NCBI RefSeq assembly: GCF_000521785.1
Contig: NZ_JALZ01000004.1
Coordinates: 62,001-126,000 of the forward strand
Length of the DNA stretch: 64,000 bases
Direction: 5' to 3'
Origin: Roseivivax halodurans JCM 10272
Lineage (GTDB): Bacteria > Pseudomonadota > Alphaproteobacteria > Rhodobacterales > Rhodobacteraceae
A program made the translations under genes and the position numbers. The notes under the pieces are model-generated. The model was not told the DNA's origin. It searched no databases and saw only the letters and a program-made list of their open reading frames with translations. This document shows positions 47,171 through 57,300 of this stretch, one piece after another. Positions within the stretch are counted from its first letter, which is position 1, and the number at the start of each line of letters is the position of its first letter.

Positions 47171-48475
47171 ATGCCCGACATAAGTTACACGCTGCCGCAC
47201 TGGCTTTACTGGGTGGGGCTGATCGTCTTTCCGCTCATCGCCATGACGCTCGCCCGCCGCCCCAAGGTGGAGGACAAGCGGTATTCCATGGCGCTCGGCT
47301 ACATGATCCTCGTGACCGGGGGCATGCTCGGGCTGCACCGCTTCTACCTGCGCAATCTCTGGGGCTTCGTCTTCATCCCCGTCTTCCTCGTGATCCTCTT
47401 CGCCAACGGGCAGGGGCAGGAGGCGCGCACCGAAGTGTCGGACCTCGCCAACCGGGTGCGCGTCGCCGAGAGCAGCCTCGCGCGCGAGGAGCCGCGGGTC
47501 GCGGAGGCGCAGGCCGAGATCGCGCGCTACCGGCAGGACCTGGCGGAGGCCGAGGAGGGCAGCTTCGCCCAGAAATCGGCGCAGCGCCGGCTCGACCGCG
47601 CCGAGACCACGATCCAGCGCGGCGAGCAGCGCGTGGACGAGGCCCGCGCAACGCTGGACGAGATGCAGGTCCCGCTCGAGGCCGCGCGTGCGGACCGGCT
47701 GCGTTGGAGCAATACCGGCAAATGGGCCTTCTACGTGCTGCTCGTCATGATGGCGCTCGACGCGGTGCTGATGAAGCGGCTCGTGAAGCGCGCCAACCGC
47801 ACCATCACTCCGGAGGAAGAGAGCGCCGCGGAGCGCGCCCTCGCGGAGGCCGGCGTGACCGAGACCAAGCCCGACGCGGCCTGGGCCACCAACCGGATCG
47901 ACCGGCTGTCGCTCCTCTGCGGCGAATTCGTCGCCTACTGGGCGGTGATCGCGGTCTTCGTCTACTATTTCGAGGTGATCTCGCGCTACGTCTTCAACGC
48001 GCCCTCCAACTGGGCGCACGAGGCGATGTACCTGATGTTCGGGATGCAGTACCTCATCGCCGGCGCCTACGCGATGCTGACCGAGCAGCATGTCCGCGTC
48101 GACATCTTCTACGCCACCTGGAGCCGCGAGCGGCAGGCCTGGGTCGATCTTCTGACCTCGGTGTTCTTCTTCATCTTCGCGGGCACGCTGCTGGTGACGT
48201 CGTGGATCTTCGCCATGGACGCGCTTGCGGTGCCGACGGGCAACGGGCTCCTCAGCCAATGGGCGCGGGGCGCGATCCCCACGACCGAGATGCTGGCGAG
48301 ATGGGACTGGTCGCAATGGACCGATCCGAACGTGCGCTGGGGCGAGCTCAGCTTCAACGAATGGGAGGTGCCGCTCTGGCCCATGAAATGGGTCATGGTG
48401 ATCGGCGGACTGCTCCTCGTCCTGCAGGGGATCTCGAAGCTCCTCAAGGACATCACCGCGATCCGGGAGGCGTAA
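47171..48475 (+). CDS. TRAP small permease (DctQ) with N-terminal TM2-like and coiled-coil region
   Basis: This 434-residue protein joins unlike parts. Residues 1-78 form three hydrophobic segments, including MILVTGGMLGLHRFYLRNLWG, a TM2-domain-like pattern. Residues 84-178 are a long charged helix with heptad-like Ala/Glu/Arg spacing (coiled coil). A helix at 185-202 follows. The DctQ core starts near 245 with LCGEFVAYWAVIAVFVYYFEVISRY split over several helices and YAMLTEQHVRVDIFYATW as the signature. It lies 129 nt after dctP and 3 nt before dctM. Confidence 0.85.
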   Translation: MPDISYTLPHWLYWVGLIVFPLIAMTLARRPKVEDKRYSMALGYMILVTGGMLGLHRFYLRNLWGFVFIPVFLVILFANGQGQEARTEVSDLANRVRVAESSLAREEPRVAEAQAEIARYRQDLAEAEEGSFAQKSAQRRLDRAETTIQRGEQRVDEARATLDEMQVPLEAARADRLRWSNTGKWAFYVLLVMMALDAVLMKRLVKRANRTITPEEESAAERALAEAGVTETKPDAAWATNRIDRLSLLCGEFVAYWAVIAVFVYYFEVISRYVFNAPSNWAHEAMYLMFGMQYLIAGAYAMLTEQHVRVDIFYATWSRERQAWVDLLTSVFFFIFAGTLLVTSWIFAMDALAVPTGNGLLSQWARGAIPTTEMLARWDWSQWTDPNVRWGELSFNEWEVPLWPMKWVMVIGGLLLVLQGISKLLKDITAIREA

Positions 48476-48478
48476 GTC

Positions 48479-49837
48479 ATGGGTCTCGAGATCGAAATCG
48501 GGTGGCTCACCCTGATCATGTTCGGCTCGCTGCTGGCGCTCCTGATGATGGGCCTGCCGCTGGCCTTCGTCACCGGCGGCCTCGCCTGCGTGTTCCTCTT
48601 CATCCTGGGTGACGCGCAGGCGCTCAACATCGTGCCGAGCCGCATCTTCCCGCTGATGACCAACTACCAGCTGTCGGCGATCCCGCTCTTCATCTTCATG
48701 GCGGCGATGCTCGAGAGGGCGGGCATCATCAACGACATGTTCGACGTGATCTACAAGGTGCTGGGGGGCCTTAAGGGCGGCCTCGCGGCGGCGACGATCC
48801 TCGCCTCGACGGTGCTCGCCGCGATGGTCGGCGTGATCGGCGCGGCGGTCGTGACGATGGGGATCATCGCGCTGCCGGCGATGCTGGCGCGCGATTACGA
48901 TCCCAAGATCGCCATGGGCTCGATCATGGCGGGCGGCACGCTCGGCATCCTGATCCCGCCGTCGATCCTCGCCATCATCTACGCGGTGGTGGCCGAGCAA
49001 TCGGTGGGCGAGCTCTTCATCGGCGCGGTGTTCCCGGGACTGCTCCTGTCGGGGATGTACATCCTCTACGTGGTGGGCCTGAGCTACATCAACCCCAAGC
49101 TCGGACCCCCGATCCCGCATGCCGAGCGCATCTCGACCGCCGAGAAGATCCAGCTGCTCTCGAAGATGGCGGCGCCCATCGTGCTCATCATCGTCGTGCT
49201 CGGCGTGATCTTCTCGGGCGTCGCGACGCCGGTCGAAGCGGCGGGCATCGGGACCTTCGGCGCCTTCATCGTCGCGGCGATCCACCGCAAGCTCGACTGG
49301 CAGACGATCCGCGAGGCGTGTCTGACGACGCTCAAGGCGTCGGCCATGGTGATCTGGATCATGTTCGGCGCGACGATCTTCGTCGGCCTCTACGTGCTCG
49401 AGGGCGGGCAGCAATTCGTCAATGACGCGCTCGCCGCGACGGGCCTCGGGCCCTGGGGCATCCTCATCCTCATGCAGATCCTGCTCGTGGTGCTCGGGAT
49501 GTTCCTCGACTGGGTCGGCATTCTGCTCCTGTGCGTTCCGATCTTCGTGCCGATCGTGAAGGGGCTCGGCGCCGCCGCTTTCGGCCTCAGCGATCCCAAC
49601 GACCTCGTGCTGTGGTTCGGCGTGCTCTATCTCGTGAACATGCAGATGAGCTTCCTGTCGCCGCCCTTCGGCTACGCGCTCTTCTACCTCCGCGGCGTCG
49701 CACCGCCCGAGATCCCGATGGGCGACATCTTCAAGGCGGCGCTGCCCTTCCTCGCCCTTCAGATCCTGGGCCTCGTCCTCTGCATGGTCTTCCCCGAGAT
49801 CATCATCTGGCTCCCGGGCCTCGTCTACGGGCCCTGA
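48479..49837 (+). CDS. TRAP transporter large permease (DctM family)
   Basis: This 452-residue protein has the typical DctM length and about 12-13 helices. Signature words include NYQLSAIPLFIFMAAMLERAG split across a helix, AGGTLGILIPPSILAIIYAV, and LSPPFGYALFYLRGVAPPE. It forms the sodium-driven channel with DctQ. A strong hairpin (49845) ends the operon. Confidence 0.93.
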   Translation: MGLEIEIGWLTLIMFGSLLALLMMGLPLAFVTGGLACVFLFILGDAQALNIVPSRIFPLMTNYQLSAIPLFIFMAAMLERAGIINDMFDVIYKVLGGLKGGLAAATILASTVLAAMVGVIGAAVVTMGIIALPAMLARDYDPKIAMGSIMAGGTLGILIPPSILAIIYAVVAEQSVGELFIGAVFPGLLLSGMYILYVVGLSYINPKLGPPIPHAERISTAEKIQLLSKMAAPIVLIIVVLGVIFSGVATPVEAAGIGTFGAFIVAAIHRKLDWQTIREACLTTLKASAMVIWIMFGATIFVGLYVLEGGQQFVNDALAATGLGPWGILILMQILLVVLGMFLDWVGILLLCVPIFVPIVKGLGAAAFGLSDPNDLVLWFGVLYLVNMQMSFLSPPFGYALFYLRGVAPPEIPMGDIFKAALPFLALQILGLVLCMVFPEIIIWLPGLVYGP

Positions 49838-49844
49838 CGTCACC

Positions 49845-49870
49845 CGCGCCCGCCGCAGCCGGCGGGCGCG
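49845..49870 (+). terminator. Terminator hairpin of the second TRAP operon
   Basis: A perfect ten-pair stem CGCGCCCGCC/GGCGGGCGCG with a 6-nt loop begins 8 nt after the dctM stop. The sequence after it (ATCCCTCTTG) is only weakly T-rich. Confidence 0.65.
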
Positions 49871-49919
49871 ATCCCTCTTGAAGCACGCCGGGTGCCGCAT
49901 TACACGAGGCCTGCCCGGA

Positions 49920-49995
49920 GGGTCGTTAGCTCAGCTGGTAGAGCGTCTCGTTTACACCGAGAATGTCGGCGGTTCGAATCCGTCACGACCCACCA
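49920..49995 (+). tRNA. tRNA-Val (anticodon UAC)
   Basis: The 76-nt sequence folds as a cloverleaf. The acceptor stem is GGGTCGT/ACGACCC, the D-stem GCTC/GAGC, the anticodon stem TCTCG/CGAGA with loop TTTACAC (anticodon TAC at 49953-49955), and the T-arm GGCGG-TTCGAAT-CCGTC. The 3' CCA is encoded. It reads GUA and other valine codons. Confidence 0.97.
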
Positions 49996-49999
49996 TCTC

Positions 50000-51751
50000 T
50001 CACTCCGCTGCAGCGCCGCGCTCCGCTTCGGCCCGGGCCAGGGCCCTCCACGCATCGTATTGCGACAGGAACACCCGGCCGGTGAGGTCCTGCAGGAAAT
50101 GGCATGTCTTGAGACGGTCCATGACCGGCCCCTTCACCTCCGACAGGTGCAGCTCGATCCCCATGTCGCCGAGACGCCTATTGGTCTCCTCGAGGCTCTC
50201 GAGCGCCGAGAAGTCGATCTCGTTCACCGCCGAGCACATCAGCACCACGTGGCGCAGCTCCTCGGTCTCGGCGGCGCGGGCGAGGATCAGGTCCTCGAGA
50301 AAGCGCGCGTTCACGAAATAGAGGCTCTCGTCGATGCGCAGGGTCACCACCGAGGGGTCGGTCGTCACGTCGTGGCGGTTGATGTTGCGGAAGTGATGCG
50401 TGCCGGGGACGAGGCCGACCTCGGCCACATGCGGCCGCGACGTCTTGAAGAGGTGCAGCGCGATCGACAGCACCACGCCGGAGGCGACGCCGATCTCGAC
50501 GCCCAGCGCCAGCGTCAGCAGGATTGTCGCGGCCACGGCGGCGAAATCGCCCCGCGAATAGGTCCAGGTGCGCTTGAGTATGCCGAAATCGACGAGGCTC
50601 AGGACCGCGACGACGATGGTCGCGGCCAGCGTCGCGTTGGGCAGGTAGTAGACGAGCGGGGTGAGCGCGACCGCGGCGATGGCAAGCCCGGCGGCGGTGA
50701 AGGCGCCCGCGGCCGGGGTCTCGGCGCCGGCATCGAAGTTCACCACCGAGCGCGAGAATCCTCCCGTCACCGGGTAGCCCCCGGTGAAGGCCGCGCCGAG
50801 ATTGGCGGCGCCGAGGCCGATCAGCTCCTGATCGGGATCGATGCGCTGGCGCTTCTTGGCGGCAAGGGTTTGCGCAACCGAGATGGATTCGACGAAACCG
50901 ATGATCGAGATCAGCACCGCGGGCAGGGCGAGTTGCCGGAGGTGCTCGGGCGAGAGGCCCGGCATCGTGAGCGGCGGCAGCGATTGCGGCACCTCACCGA
51001 CGATCGCGACGCCCGCCGCGCCCAGATCCAGCAGCCATACGACAAGCGTGGTGACGACGACCGCCGCCACCGGGCCGGCCTTGGCGCCGATATCGGCGAG
51101 GAGCGGCGAGGCCCCCATGCGCAGCAACAGCGGCTTCAGACCCTTGCGCACCCAGAAGAGGAATGCGGTGGCGCCGCCGCCGATGGCGACAGTGATCCAG
51201 CTGATCTCACCGAGATGGCTCAGAATCCCATGCACCATCTCGATCAGCGTGTGCCCGCCCGCCTCGATCCCGAGAAGGTGCTTCACCTGCGAGGTCGCGA
51301 TCAGGATGCCCGAGGCGGTGATGAACCCGGCGATCACCGGGTGGCTCAGGAAATTGGCCAGAAAGCCGAGCCGGAACACCCCGAGCGCCAGCAAGAACGC
51401 CCCCGAGAGGCCCGCGAGCGTCAAGGCCGCGACGGCGTAGCCTGCCGTGCCCTGCTCCGCGACCTCTCCGATGGCCGAGGCGGTCAGCAGCGAGACGACG
51501 GCGACGGGCCCGACGGCCAGCGCGCGCGACGTGCCGAAGATCGCGTAGAGCAGGATCGGCGCGATCGAGGCATAGATGCCCGCCTCGGGCGGCAGGCCCG
51601 CCAGAAGGGCATAGGCCAGCGATTGCGGGATCAGCATGATCGTCACGATCACCGCCGCGACGAGATCGCTCGTCAGCGCCGCGGAATCGTAGCTTCGGCC
51701 CCAGTCGAGGATCGGCAGGTAGCGGCGGAGGGAAGAGGTCATTCGGGGCAT
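50000..51751 (-). CDS. SulP family anion transporter with STAS domain
   Basis: From the ATG at 51751 the protein has 583 residues. About 12 helices come first, starting LTSDLVAAVIVTIMLIPQSLAYALLAGLPP, split around the SLC26 signature. GLGAANLGAAFTGGYPVTGGFSRSVVNF holds the family's conserved second repeat. A C-terminal STAS domain (about 440-560) ends it. SulP proteins carry sulfate, bicarbonate or other anions. The start is uncertain; ATG 51742 is also possible. It ends 4 nt from the tRNA-Val on the opposite strand. Confidence 0.9.
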   Translation of the reverse strand: MPRMTSSLRRYLPILDWGRSYDSAALTSDLVAAVIVTIMLIPQSLAYALLAGLPPEAGIYASIAPILLYAIFGTSRALAVGPVAVVSLLTASAIGEVAEQGTAGYAVAALTLAGLSGAFLLALGVFRLGFLANFLSHPVIAGFITASGILIATSQVKHLLGIEAGGHTLIEMVHGILSHLGEISWITVAIGGGATAFLFWVRKGLKPLLLRMGASPLLADIGAKAGPVAAVVVTTLVVWLLDLGAAGVAIVGEVPQSLPPLTMPGLSPEHLRQLALPAVLISIIGFVESISVAQTLAAKKRQRIDPDQELIGLGAANLGAAFTGGYPVTGGFSRSVVNFDAGAETPAAGAFTAAGLAIAAVALTPLVYYLPNATLAATIVVAVLSLVDFGILKRTWTYSRGDFAAVAATILLTLALGVEIGVASGVVLSIALHLFKTSRPHVAEVGLVPGTHHFRNINRHDVTTDPSVVTLRIDESLYFVNARFLEDLILARAAETEELRHVVLMCSAVNEIDFSALESLEETNRRLGDMGIELHLSEVKGPVMDRLKTCHFLQDLTGRVFLSQYDAWRALARAEAERGAAAE

Positions 51752-51871
51752 CTTGTGGTCTTTGAATTCATCGCTGCGCCGGGGTCCCGGCGCAGCGTCG
51801 TCACGTGGCGGATTCCGGCGCACGGCGTCATCGCGTAGGCGACGCCGTCTCCCCGGACGGTCTCCGCTCCG

Positions 51872-52081
51872 TCACGAGAGCTTGCACGTCCGGATGCCGA
51901 GAAGGCCATAGGCGGGACAATTGCCGACAAGCGCCGTGAGGCCAAGGACCAGGGCCACGGCAATGGCGATCCAGTGCAGCGCGCCCGCGGCGGCGAATGC
52001 CGTGCCGAAGGCGATCCAGAGCAGGATGGCGGCGAGCGCGAGGCGCCCGACGCGATCGAGAGTTCCCATGTTGCGAGTCAT
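51872..52081 (-). CDS. DUF2892 (YgaP-type) small membrane protein
   Basis: This 69-residue protein has two hydrophobic helices (about 12-33 and 38-58) with the DUF2892 words MGTLDRVGRLALAAILL and GNCPAYGLLGIRTCKL. The ATG at 52081 has GGAGGAAAGTC upstream. The domain occurs fused to rhodaneses in YgaP and is linked with sulfur or thiol stress. It is downstream of the Crp/Fnr gene on the same strand, separated by a terminator and a candidate Fnr-type box. Confidence 0.88.
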   Translation of the reverse strand: MTRNMGTLDRVGRLALAAILLWIAFGTAFAAAGALHWIAIAVALVLGLTALVGNCPAYGLLGIRTCKLS

Positions 52082-52175
52082 GACTTTCCTCCAAAGGACC
52101 CGGTGATGAGCCGTTCTCGCACGTCGCCCCCCCGGACGGACGGTGACTTCGTCACAGAGCGCTGGAGGCCGACGC

Positions 52176-52205
52176 AAAAAAAAATGGCGCCGGAGCGGAT
52201 CCGGC
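52176..52205 (-). terminator. Intrinsic terminator after the Crp/Fnr gene
   Basis: On the minus strand GCCGGA/TCCGGC with a 5-nt loop (52189-52205) is followed by GCCA and nine Ts (52176-52184). Confidence 0.75.
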
Positions 52206-52238
52206 CCGTCCAGTCTAGGGACGCCGGACGCGTGCGCC

Positions 52239-52252
52239 TTGATCTGGCGCAG
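52239..52252 (-). promoter_or_regulatory. Candidate Fnr-type box upstream of the DUF2892 gene
   Basis: TTGATCTGGCGCAG has one perfect TTGA half-site and a degenerate second half. Its centre is 31 nt from a TAGACT hexamer (52212-52217, minus strand), the spacing of a class II Fnr promoter. The terminator lies just beyond, which weakens the case. Confidence 0.3.
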
Positions 52253-52259
52253 GCGGGAC

Positions 52260-52940
52260 TCAGCGCTCTCCGGCCGAACGGGCGAGCCGTTCGAGGCCCT
52301 CGCGGCCGCTAAGCCGCACCTCGCCGCGCGCCTGCTCGATCCAGCCGCGGCGGTGGAACTCCGACAGCGTGCGGCTGATGACCTCGCGGGCGGTGCCAAG
52401 CTCGCTGGCGAGATGCGCATGGGTCGCGTGCACGACGCCCGCCGCGTCGGCGAGCTCCAGCAGCCGCGCGGCCAGCCGGACGTCCATACGCTGGAACACG
52501 ATGTCGTCGATCAGGGTGAAGAGATCGGTGATCCGCCGCGAATAGGCGGTGAAGACAAAGCGCCGGAAGATCGGCGACCGCGCCACCATCGCATCGAAGG
52601 TCGCGCGCGGGATGGCGACGGCGCGCACGTCGGTCTCGGCGATGCCGTCGGCGGCGTAATCCTCGAAGGCCAGCATGCAGGCGGTGGTCAGAACGCAGCT
52701 TTCCCCGGCATGCACCCGGTAGAGAAAGACCTCGCGCCCGGTCTCCGACTTCTGCTGCACGCGGACGGTCCCCTCGAGCAGCAGGAGCAGGTTGTCTGCT
52801 GATTGCCCCGGCGCGAAGATCTGCGTTCCTTCCGGCACCTCCACCACCTGGCTGCCGGCGATCAGATCGCGGCGGATGTCGCCGGGGAGCCGACGCAGCC
52901 CGTCGAAGCGGTCGATCCAGTCGCTGGTGGTCTCTTCCAT
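52260..52940 (-). CDS. Crp/Fnr-family transcriptional regulator
   Basis: The protein has 226 residues from the ATG at 52940. The N-terminal cyclic-nucleotide-binding-like domain has IFAPGQSADNLLLLLEGTVRV (split by an insertion) and the dimer helix follows. The recognition helix reads TAREVISRTLSEF, with the E-x-x-S-R pattern of Fnr proteins. The N-terminal four-Cys cluster of Fnr is absent. Two cysteines (SCVLTTAC) sit in the sensor domain. It is divergent from the RND efflux genes and upstream of DUF2892, so either may be its target. Confidence 0.88.
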   Translation of the reverse strand: MEETTSDWIDRFDGLRRLPGDIRRDLIAGSQVVEVPEGTQIFAPGQSADNLLLLLEGTVRVQQKSETGREVFLYRVHAGESCVLTTACMLAFEDYAADGIAETDVRAVAIPRATFDAMVARSPIFRRFVFTAYSRRITDLFTLIDDIVFQRMDVRLAARLLELADAAGVVHATHAHLASELGTAREVISRTLSEFHRRGWIEQARGEVRLSGREGLERLARSAGER

Positions 52941-53153
52941 GACGCGAGGCTCCCATGCCGCCCGGAGGTAGCGCCATATGAACAGGGTTCGGGATGCGAT
53001 GGCCACCCCGCGCCGCCCCGGGTGGGGAGCCGGGGTCACGACCCTCTCGCCTCGTGATGACGACGGACTTGATAGTCACGCGCGTATAAGTACGTCACTG
53101 CGGGCGGCCAGAGCACGGCGCGCAGGCACGACACACGGACGGAACGGGGCGAG

Positions 53154-54315
53154 ATGTCTAAAGAAACTGGCGAAACGTCGGCGGGATCACCGCTGTCCTT
53201 CGACACGGATCGCGGTGCGTCCCGTTCGTTCTGGATCGCGCTCGTGATCCTCGTGGTGGTCATCGGCTGGATGGCGAGCGGCTTCGTGCTGCCCGCCGAG
53301 GACCCCGCGCCCGAAGCGGCCGAAGCGACCGAGGCCGCGCCCCCCGCCGTGCTCGTGCGGCAATCGACTGCCGAACCCGTGACGCTGACCTTCGGCGCCG
53401 AAGGCCAGGCGCTGCCCGAGCGGGACACGACCGTGCGCGCCGAGGCGTCGGGCACGGTCGAGGCGCTGCCCGTCCGCAAGGGCGTCTCGGTGACCCGCGG
53501 CGAGACGCTCGCGCGGCTCTCCTCGGCCGAGGCGGACGCCGCTCTCGCCCAGGCGCAGGAGGAGCGCGCGCGCCCAGCGCGAATTCGACAACGCGAGCCA
53601 GCTCCTCGACCGCGGCATCGCCACCGCCGACCGCGTGGCCGAGGCGCGCGCCGCGCTCGCCGCCGCCGAGGCGCAGGTCGCGAGCGCCGAGCAGGCCCTG
53701 CGCGATCTCACCATCGTCGCGCCCTTCGACGGAAGGGTCGAACAGCTCGAGATCAACGAGGGCGAATACGTCGCCGCGGGCGACGAGGTCGCGCGGATCG
53801 TCGACACCGACCCGCTCACCGTGGCGATCCAGGTGCCGCAGCAATCGCTGAACCGGATCGAGGCCGGGCAGACGGCCCAGGTGCGCTTCATCACCGGCCA
53901 GACCCGCGAGGGCACCGTCAGCTTCGTCGGCTCTGCCGCGGCCTCCGAGACGCGCACCTTCCTCGCCGAGATCGAGGTCGAGAACGCCGACGGCGAGATC
54001 CCCGCCGGCGTCTCGGCCGAGGTCACGATCCCGACCGGCGACACCCAGGCGCACTTCGTACAGCCGTCGATCGTCTCGCTGTCGCCCGAGGGCGAGATCG
54101 GCGTGAAGACGGTCGAGGACGGCACAGTCGCCTTCCACCCGGTCGAGATCGTGAAAACCGAGATCAACGGCGTCTGGGCCACCGGCCTTCCGGATCAGGC
54201 CGAGATCATCACCGTGGGGCAGGGCTTCGTCCGCGCGGGCGAGCCGGTGCGCGCGCAGGACGCCGCCAGCGCCGAAGGGCAGGGCGGGGCAGAGACCGCC
54301 GAGGCGGGCCGATGA
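53154..54315 (+). pseudogene. RND efflux periplasmic adaptor subunit, frameshifted at a GC-repeat
   Basis: The N-terminal part (53154 to about 53570) has a membrane anchor (SFWIALVILVVVIGWMA) and a biotinyl-lipoyl-like half with GTVEALPVRKGVSVTRGETL. The rest of the protein (AQREFDNASQLLDRGIATAD, then APFDGRVEQLEINEGEYVAAGD) continues in another frame to the stop at 54315. The break lies in a (GC)5 tract (53564-53573). One more GC unit restores EERARAQREFDN. The gene would encode an HlyD/AcrA-like adaptor of about 387 residues. Its stop overlaps the pump start (ATGA). If the shift is real, the adaptor is lost. Confidence 0.82.
53564..53573. repeat. (GC)5 dinucleotide tract at the adaptor frameshift
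   Basis: GCGCGCGCGC lies exactly where the two adaptor frames meet. Six units would keep the gene in frame. Confidence 0.7.
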
Positions 54316-57300
54316 ACACCCTCATCGACGCCGCCTTCTCGCGCAGCCGGGTCGTCGTCATCGTCCTGCTGATGGTGCTGACAGTCGGCGCGCTGTCCTA
54401 CCGCGCCATCCCCAAGGAGGCGAATCCCGAGGTTCCGCTGCCGCTCGTCTACGTCTCGACCTCGGTCGACGGGATCAGTCCGAGCGACGCCGAGCGCCTC
54501 CTGCTCGAGCCGATGGAAGCCGAGTTCGGCGCCATCGAGGGGCTCGAGCAGATGTCGAGCGAGGCGACCGAGGGCTTCGCCTCGGTGCAGCTCGAATTCG
54601 CCGCGGGCGGGGACATCGACGAGGCTCTGGACAAGGTCCGCGAGGCCGCCGACGCCGTCGAAGGCGATCTGCCGGAGGACGCGACCGACCTCAACGTCAC
54701 CGAGATCAACACCGCGCTCTTCCCGATCATCACGGCGGTCCTGTCGGGCCCGGTGCCCGAGCGCACGCTCAACGACATCGCCGAGACCACGCAGGACGAG
54801 GTCGAGGCGCTGCCCGGCGTGCTCGAGGTCGATATCGGCGGCGCGCGCGAGGAATTCCTCGAGGTGCTGATCGATCCGACGGTCTTCCAGACCTACAATC
54901 TCAGCTTCGACACGCTGATCAACCAGCTCCAGCGCAACAACCAGCTCATCGCCGCGGGCGCGATCGAGACCGGCGGCGGGCGCATCGTGCTCAAGGTGCC
55001 GGGCCTCATCCAGGACATCGGCGACGTGATGTCGATGCCGGTGAAGGTCGAGGGCGACACCGTCGTGACCTTCGGTGACGTCGCCACCGTCCGCCGCGCC
55101 TTCGAGGATCCGACGAGCTTCGCCCGCATCGACGGCCAGCCCGCGCTTGCGCTCGAGGTCACCAAGCGCTCGGGCGCGAACATCATCGACACCGTCGCCG
55201 CCACCAAGGACGCGATCGAGACGCTCCGGCAGGACTGGCCCGACAGCGTGCGCGTCACCTACCTGCAGGACCAGTCCGAACAGGTCGAGACGCTGCTCTC
55301 GGACCTCGAATCCAACGTCATCGCCGCGGTCATGCTGGTGATGATCGTCATCGTCTTCGCGCTCGGCCTCCGCTCGGCGGTGCTCGTCGGCCTCGCCATC
55401 CCCGGCGCCTTCCTCGCCGGGGTCACGGCGATCTGGGCGATGGGCTTCACCATGAACATCGTCGTGCTCTTCGGCCTCATCCTCGTCGTCGGCATGCTCG
55501 TCGACGGCGCCATCGTGACGGTCGAGCTCGCCGACCGGCGCCTCTACGAGGGCGACACGCCGCGCAACGCCTACGCGACCGCGGCGAAGCGCATGGCCTG
55601 GCCGATCATCGCCTCGACCGCGACAACGCTTTCGGTGTTCTTCCCGCTGCTCTTCTGGACCGGGATCATCGGCGAGTTCATGAAGTACCTGCCGATCACG
55701 GTGATGCTCACGCTCACCGCCTCGCTCTTCATGGCGCTGATCTTCATCCCCGTCGTCGGCGGCGTGATCGGCCGCGCGCAGCCGCAGACCGCGGCCTCGA
55801 AGCGCACGCTGCACGGCGCCGAGCACGGCGATCCGCGCCAGATCCCCGGGGCGACGGGCGCCTATGTGCGCCTCCTCGAACGCGCGATCCTGCGGCCCTG
55901 GGCGACGGTGGTCTTCGCCCTCGCGCTCCTTCTCGGCGGCTTCGCGGCCTATGCCGAGTTCGGCCGCGGCGTCTCCTTCTTCCCGTCCGTCGAGCCCGAG
56001 TTCATGCAGGTGCAGGTCCGGGCCCGCGACAACCTCTCGATCTACGAGCGCGACGACCTCGTCCGCGAGGTCGAGCAGCGGCTCCTCGGCATCGAGGGCG
56101 TGTCCAGCGTCTATGCCCGCTCGATGATGAGCGGCGGCCAGACCGACGAGGACGTGATCGGCACCATCCAGCTCGATCTCGCCGACTGGGAGACGCGTCC
56201 GCCCGCCGCCGAGATCGCCGCCGGCATCCGGCAGGACATGACCGACATCGCCGGTATCGACATCCAGGTCGAGACCGAGAGCGGCGGGCCGAACAGCGGC
56301 AAGCCGATCAACCTGCGCGTCTCGGCGGGCGATCCCGAGGCGCAGGCCGCCGCCACCGAGGCCGTGCTCGCCGAGATGGAGCAGGTCGGCGGCTTCACCG
56401 ACGTCACCGACACGCGGCCGCTGCCGGGCGTCGAGCTCGCCATCAACGTCGATCGGGAGGAGGCCGCACGATTCGGCGCCGACGTGAGCCTCCTCGGTCA
56501 GGCGATCCAGCTTTTGACGCAAGGCATCACGGTTACCGACTACCGGCCCTCCGATGCCGACGGCGAGCTCGACGTGCGCGTGCGCTTCCCGAGCGACGAG
56601 CGCTCGCTCTCGGAGCTCGGCAACCTGCGGGTGCCGACGAGTTCCGGCCTCGTGCCGATCTCGAACTTCGTGACTTTCGAGCCGGTCGAGCGCGTCGGCG
56701 TCATCCGCCGCATCGACGAGCGGCGCGTCACCACCATCGAGGCCAACGTCGCGCCGGGGCTTCTCGTGGCCGACCAGATCTCGGAGCTGCGCGGCGCCCT
56801 CGCCGCCGCGGACCTGCCCGAAAGCGCGGATTACGAATTCGCGGGCGAGGCCGAGGACCAGCAGGAATCGATGATCTTCCTCGCCGGCGCCTTCATCTCG
56901 GCCATCGTTCTGATGTTCATGATCCTCGTGCTGCAGTTCAACAGCTTCTTCCAGGCCCTCGTCGTCATGAGCGCCATCATCTTCTCGGTCGCGGGCGTGC
57001 TCCTTGGCCTCATCGTGACGGGCCGGCCCTTCGGCATCGTCATGGGGGGTGTCGGCGTGATCGCCCTCGCGGGCATCGTCGTGAACAACAACATCGTCCT
57101 GATCGACACCTACAACGACCTTCGCCGGACCGGGTCCTCGCCGCTCGAGGCCGCGCTTCGGACGGGCGCGCAGCGCCTCCGGCCCGTGGTGCTGACCTCG
57201 GTCACGACAGCGCACGGCCTCCTGCCAATGGTGATCGGGCTCAACATCGACTTCTTCGGCCGCGAGATCGTCTACGGCGCGCCCTCGACGCAATACTGGA

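Noticed and set aside
47126-49900. 924-codon minus-strand ORF across the second TRAP operon
   Set aside because: Shadow of dctQ and dctM; no conserved motif.
49920-49995. tRNA-Val as an integration site of a mobile element
   Set aside because: No integrase, no direct repeat of the tRNA end and no atypical genes were seen next to it.
54195-57293. 1032-codon minus-strand ORF opposite the RND permease
   Set aside because: Shadow ORF with repetitive acidic/basic composition; the RND gene is certain.
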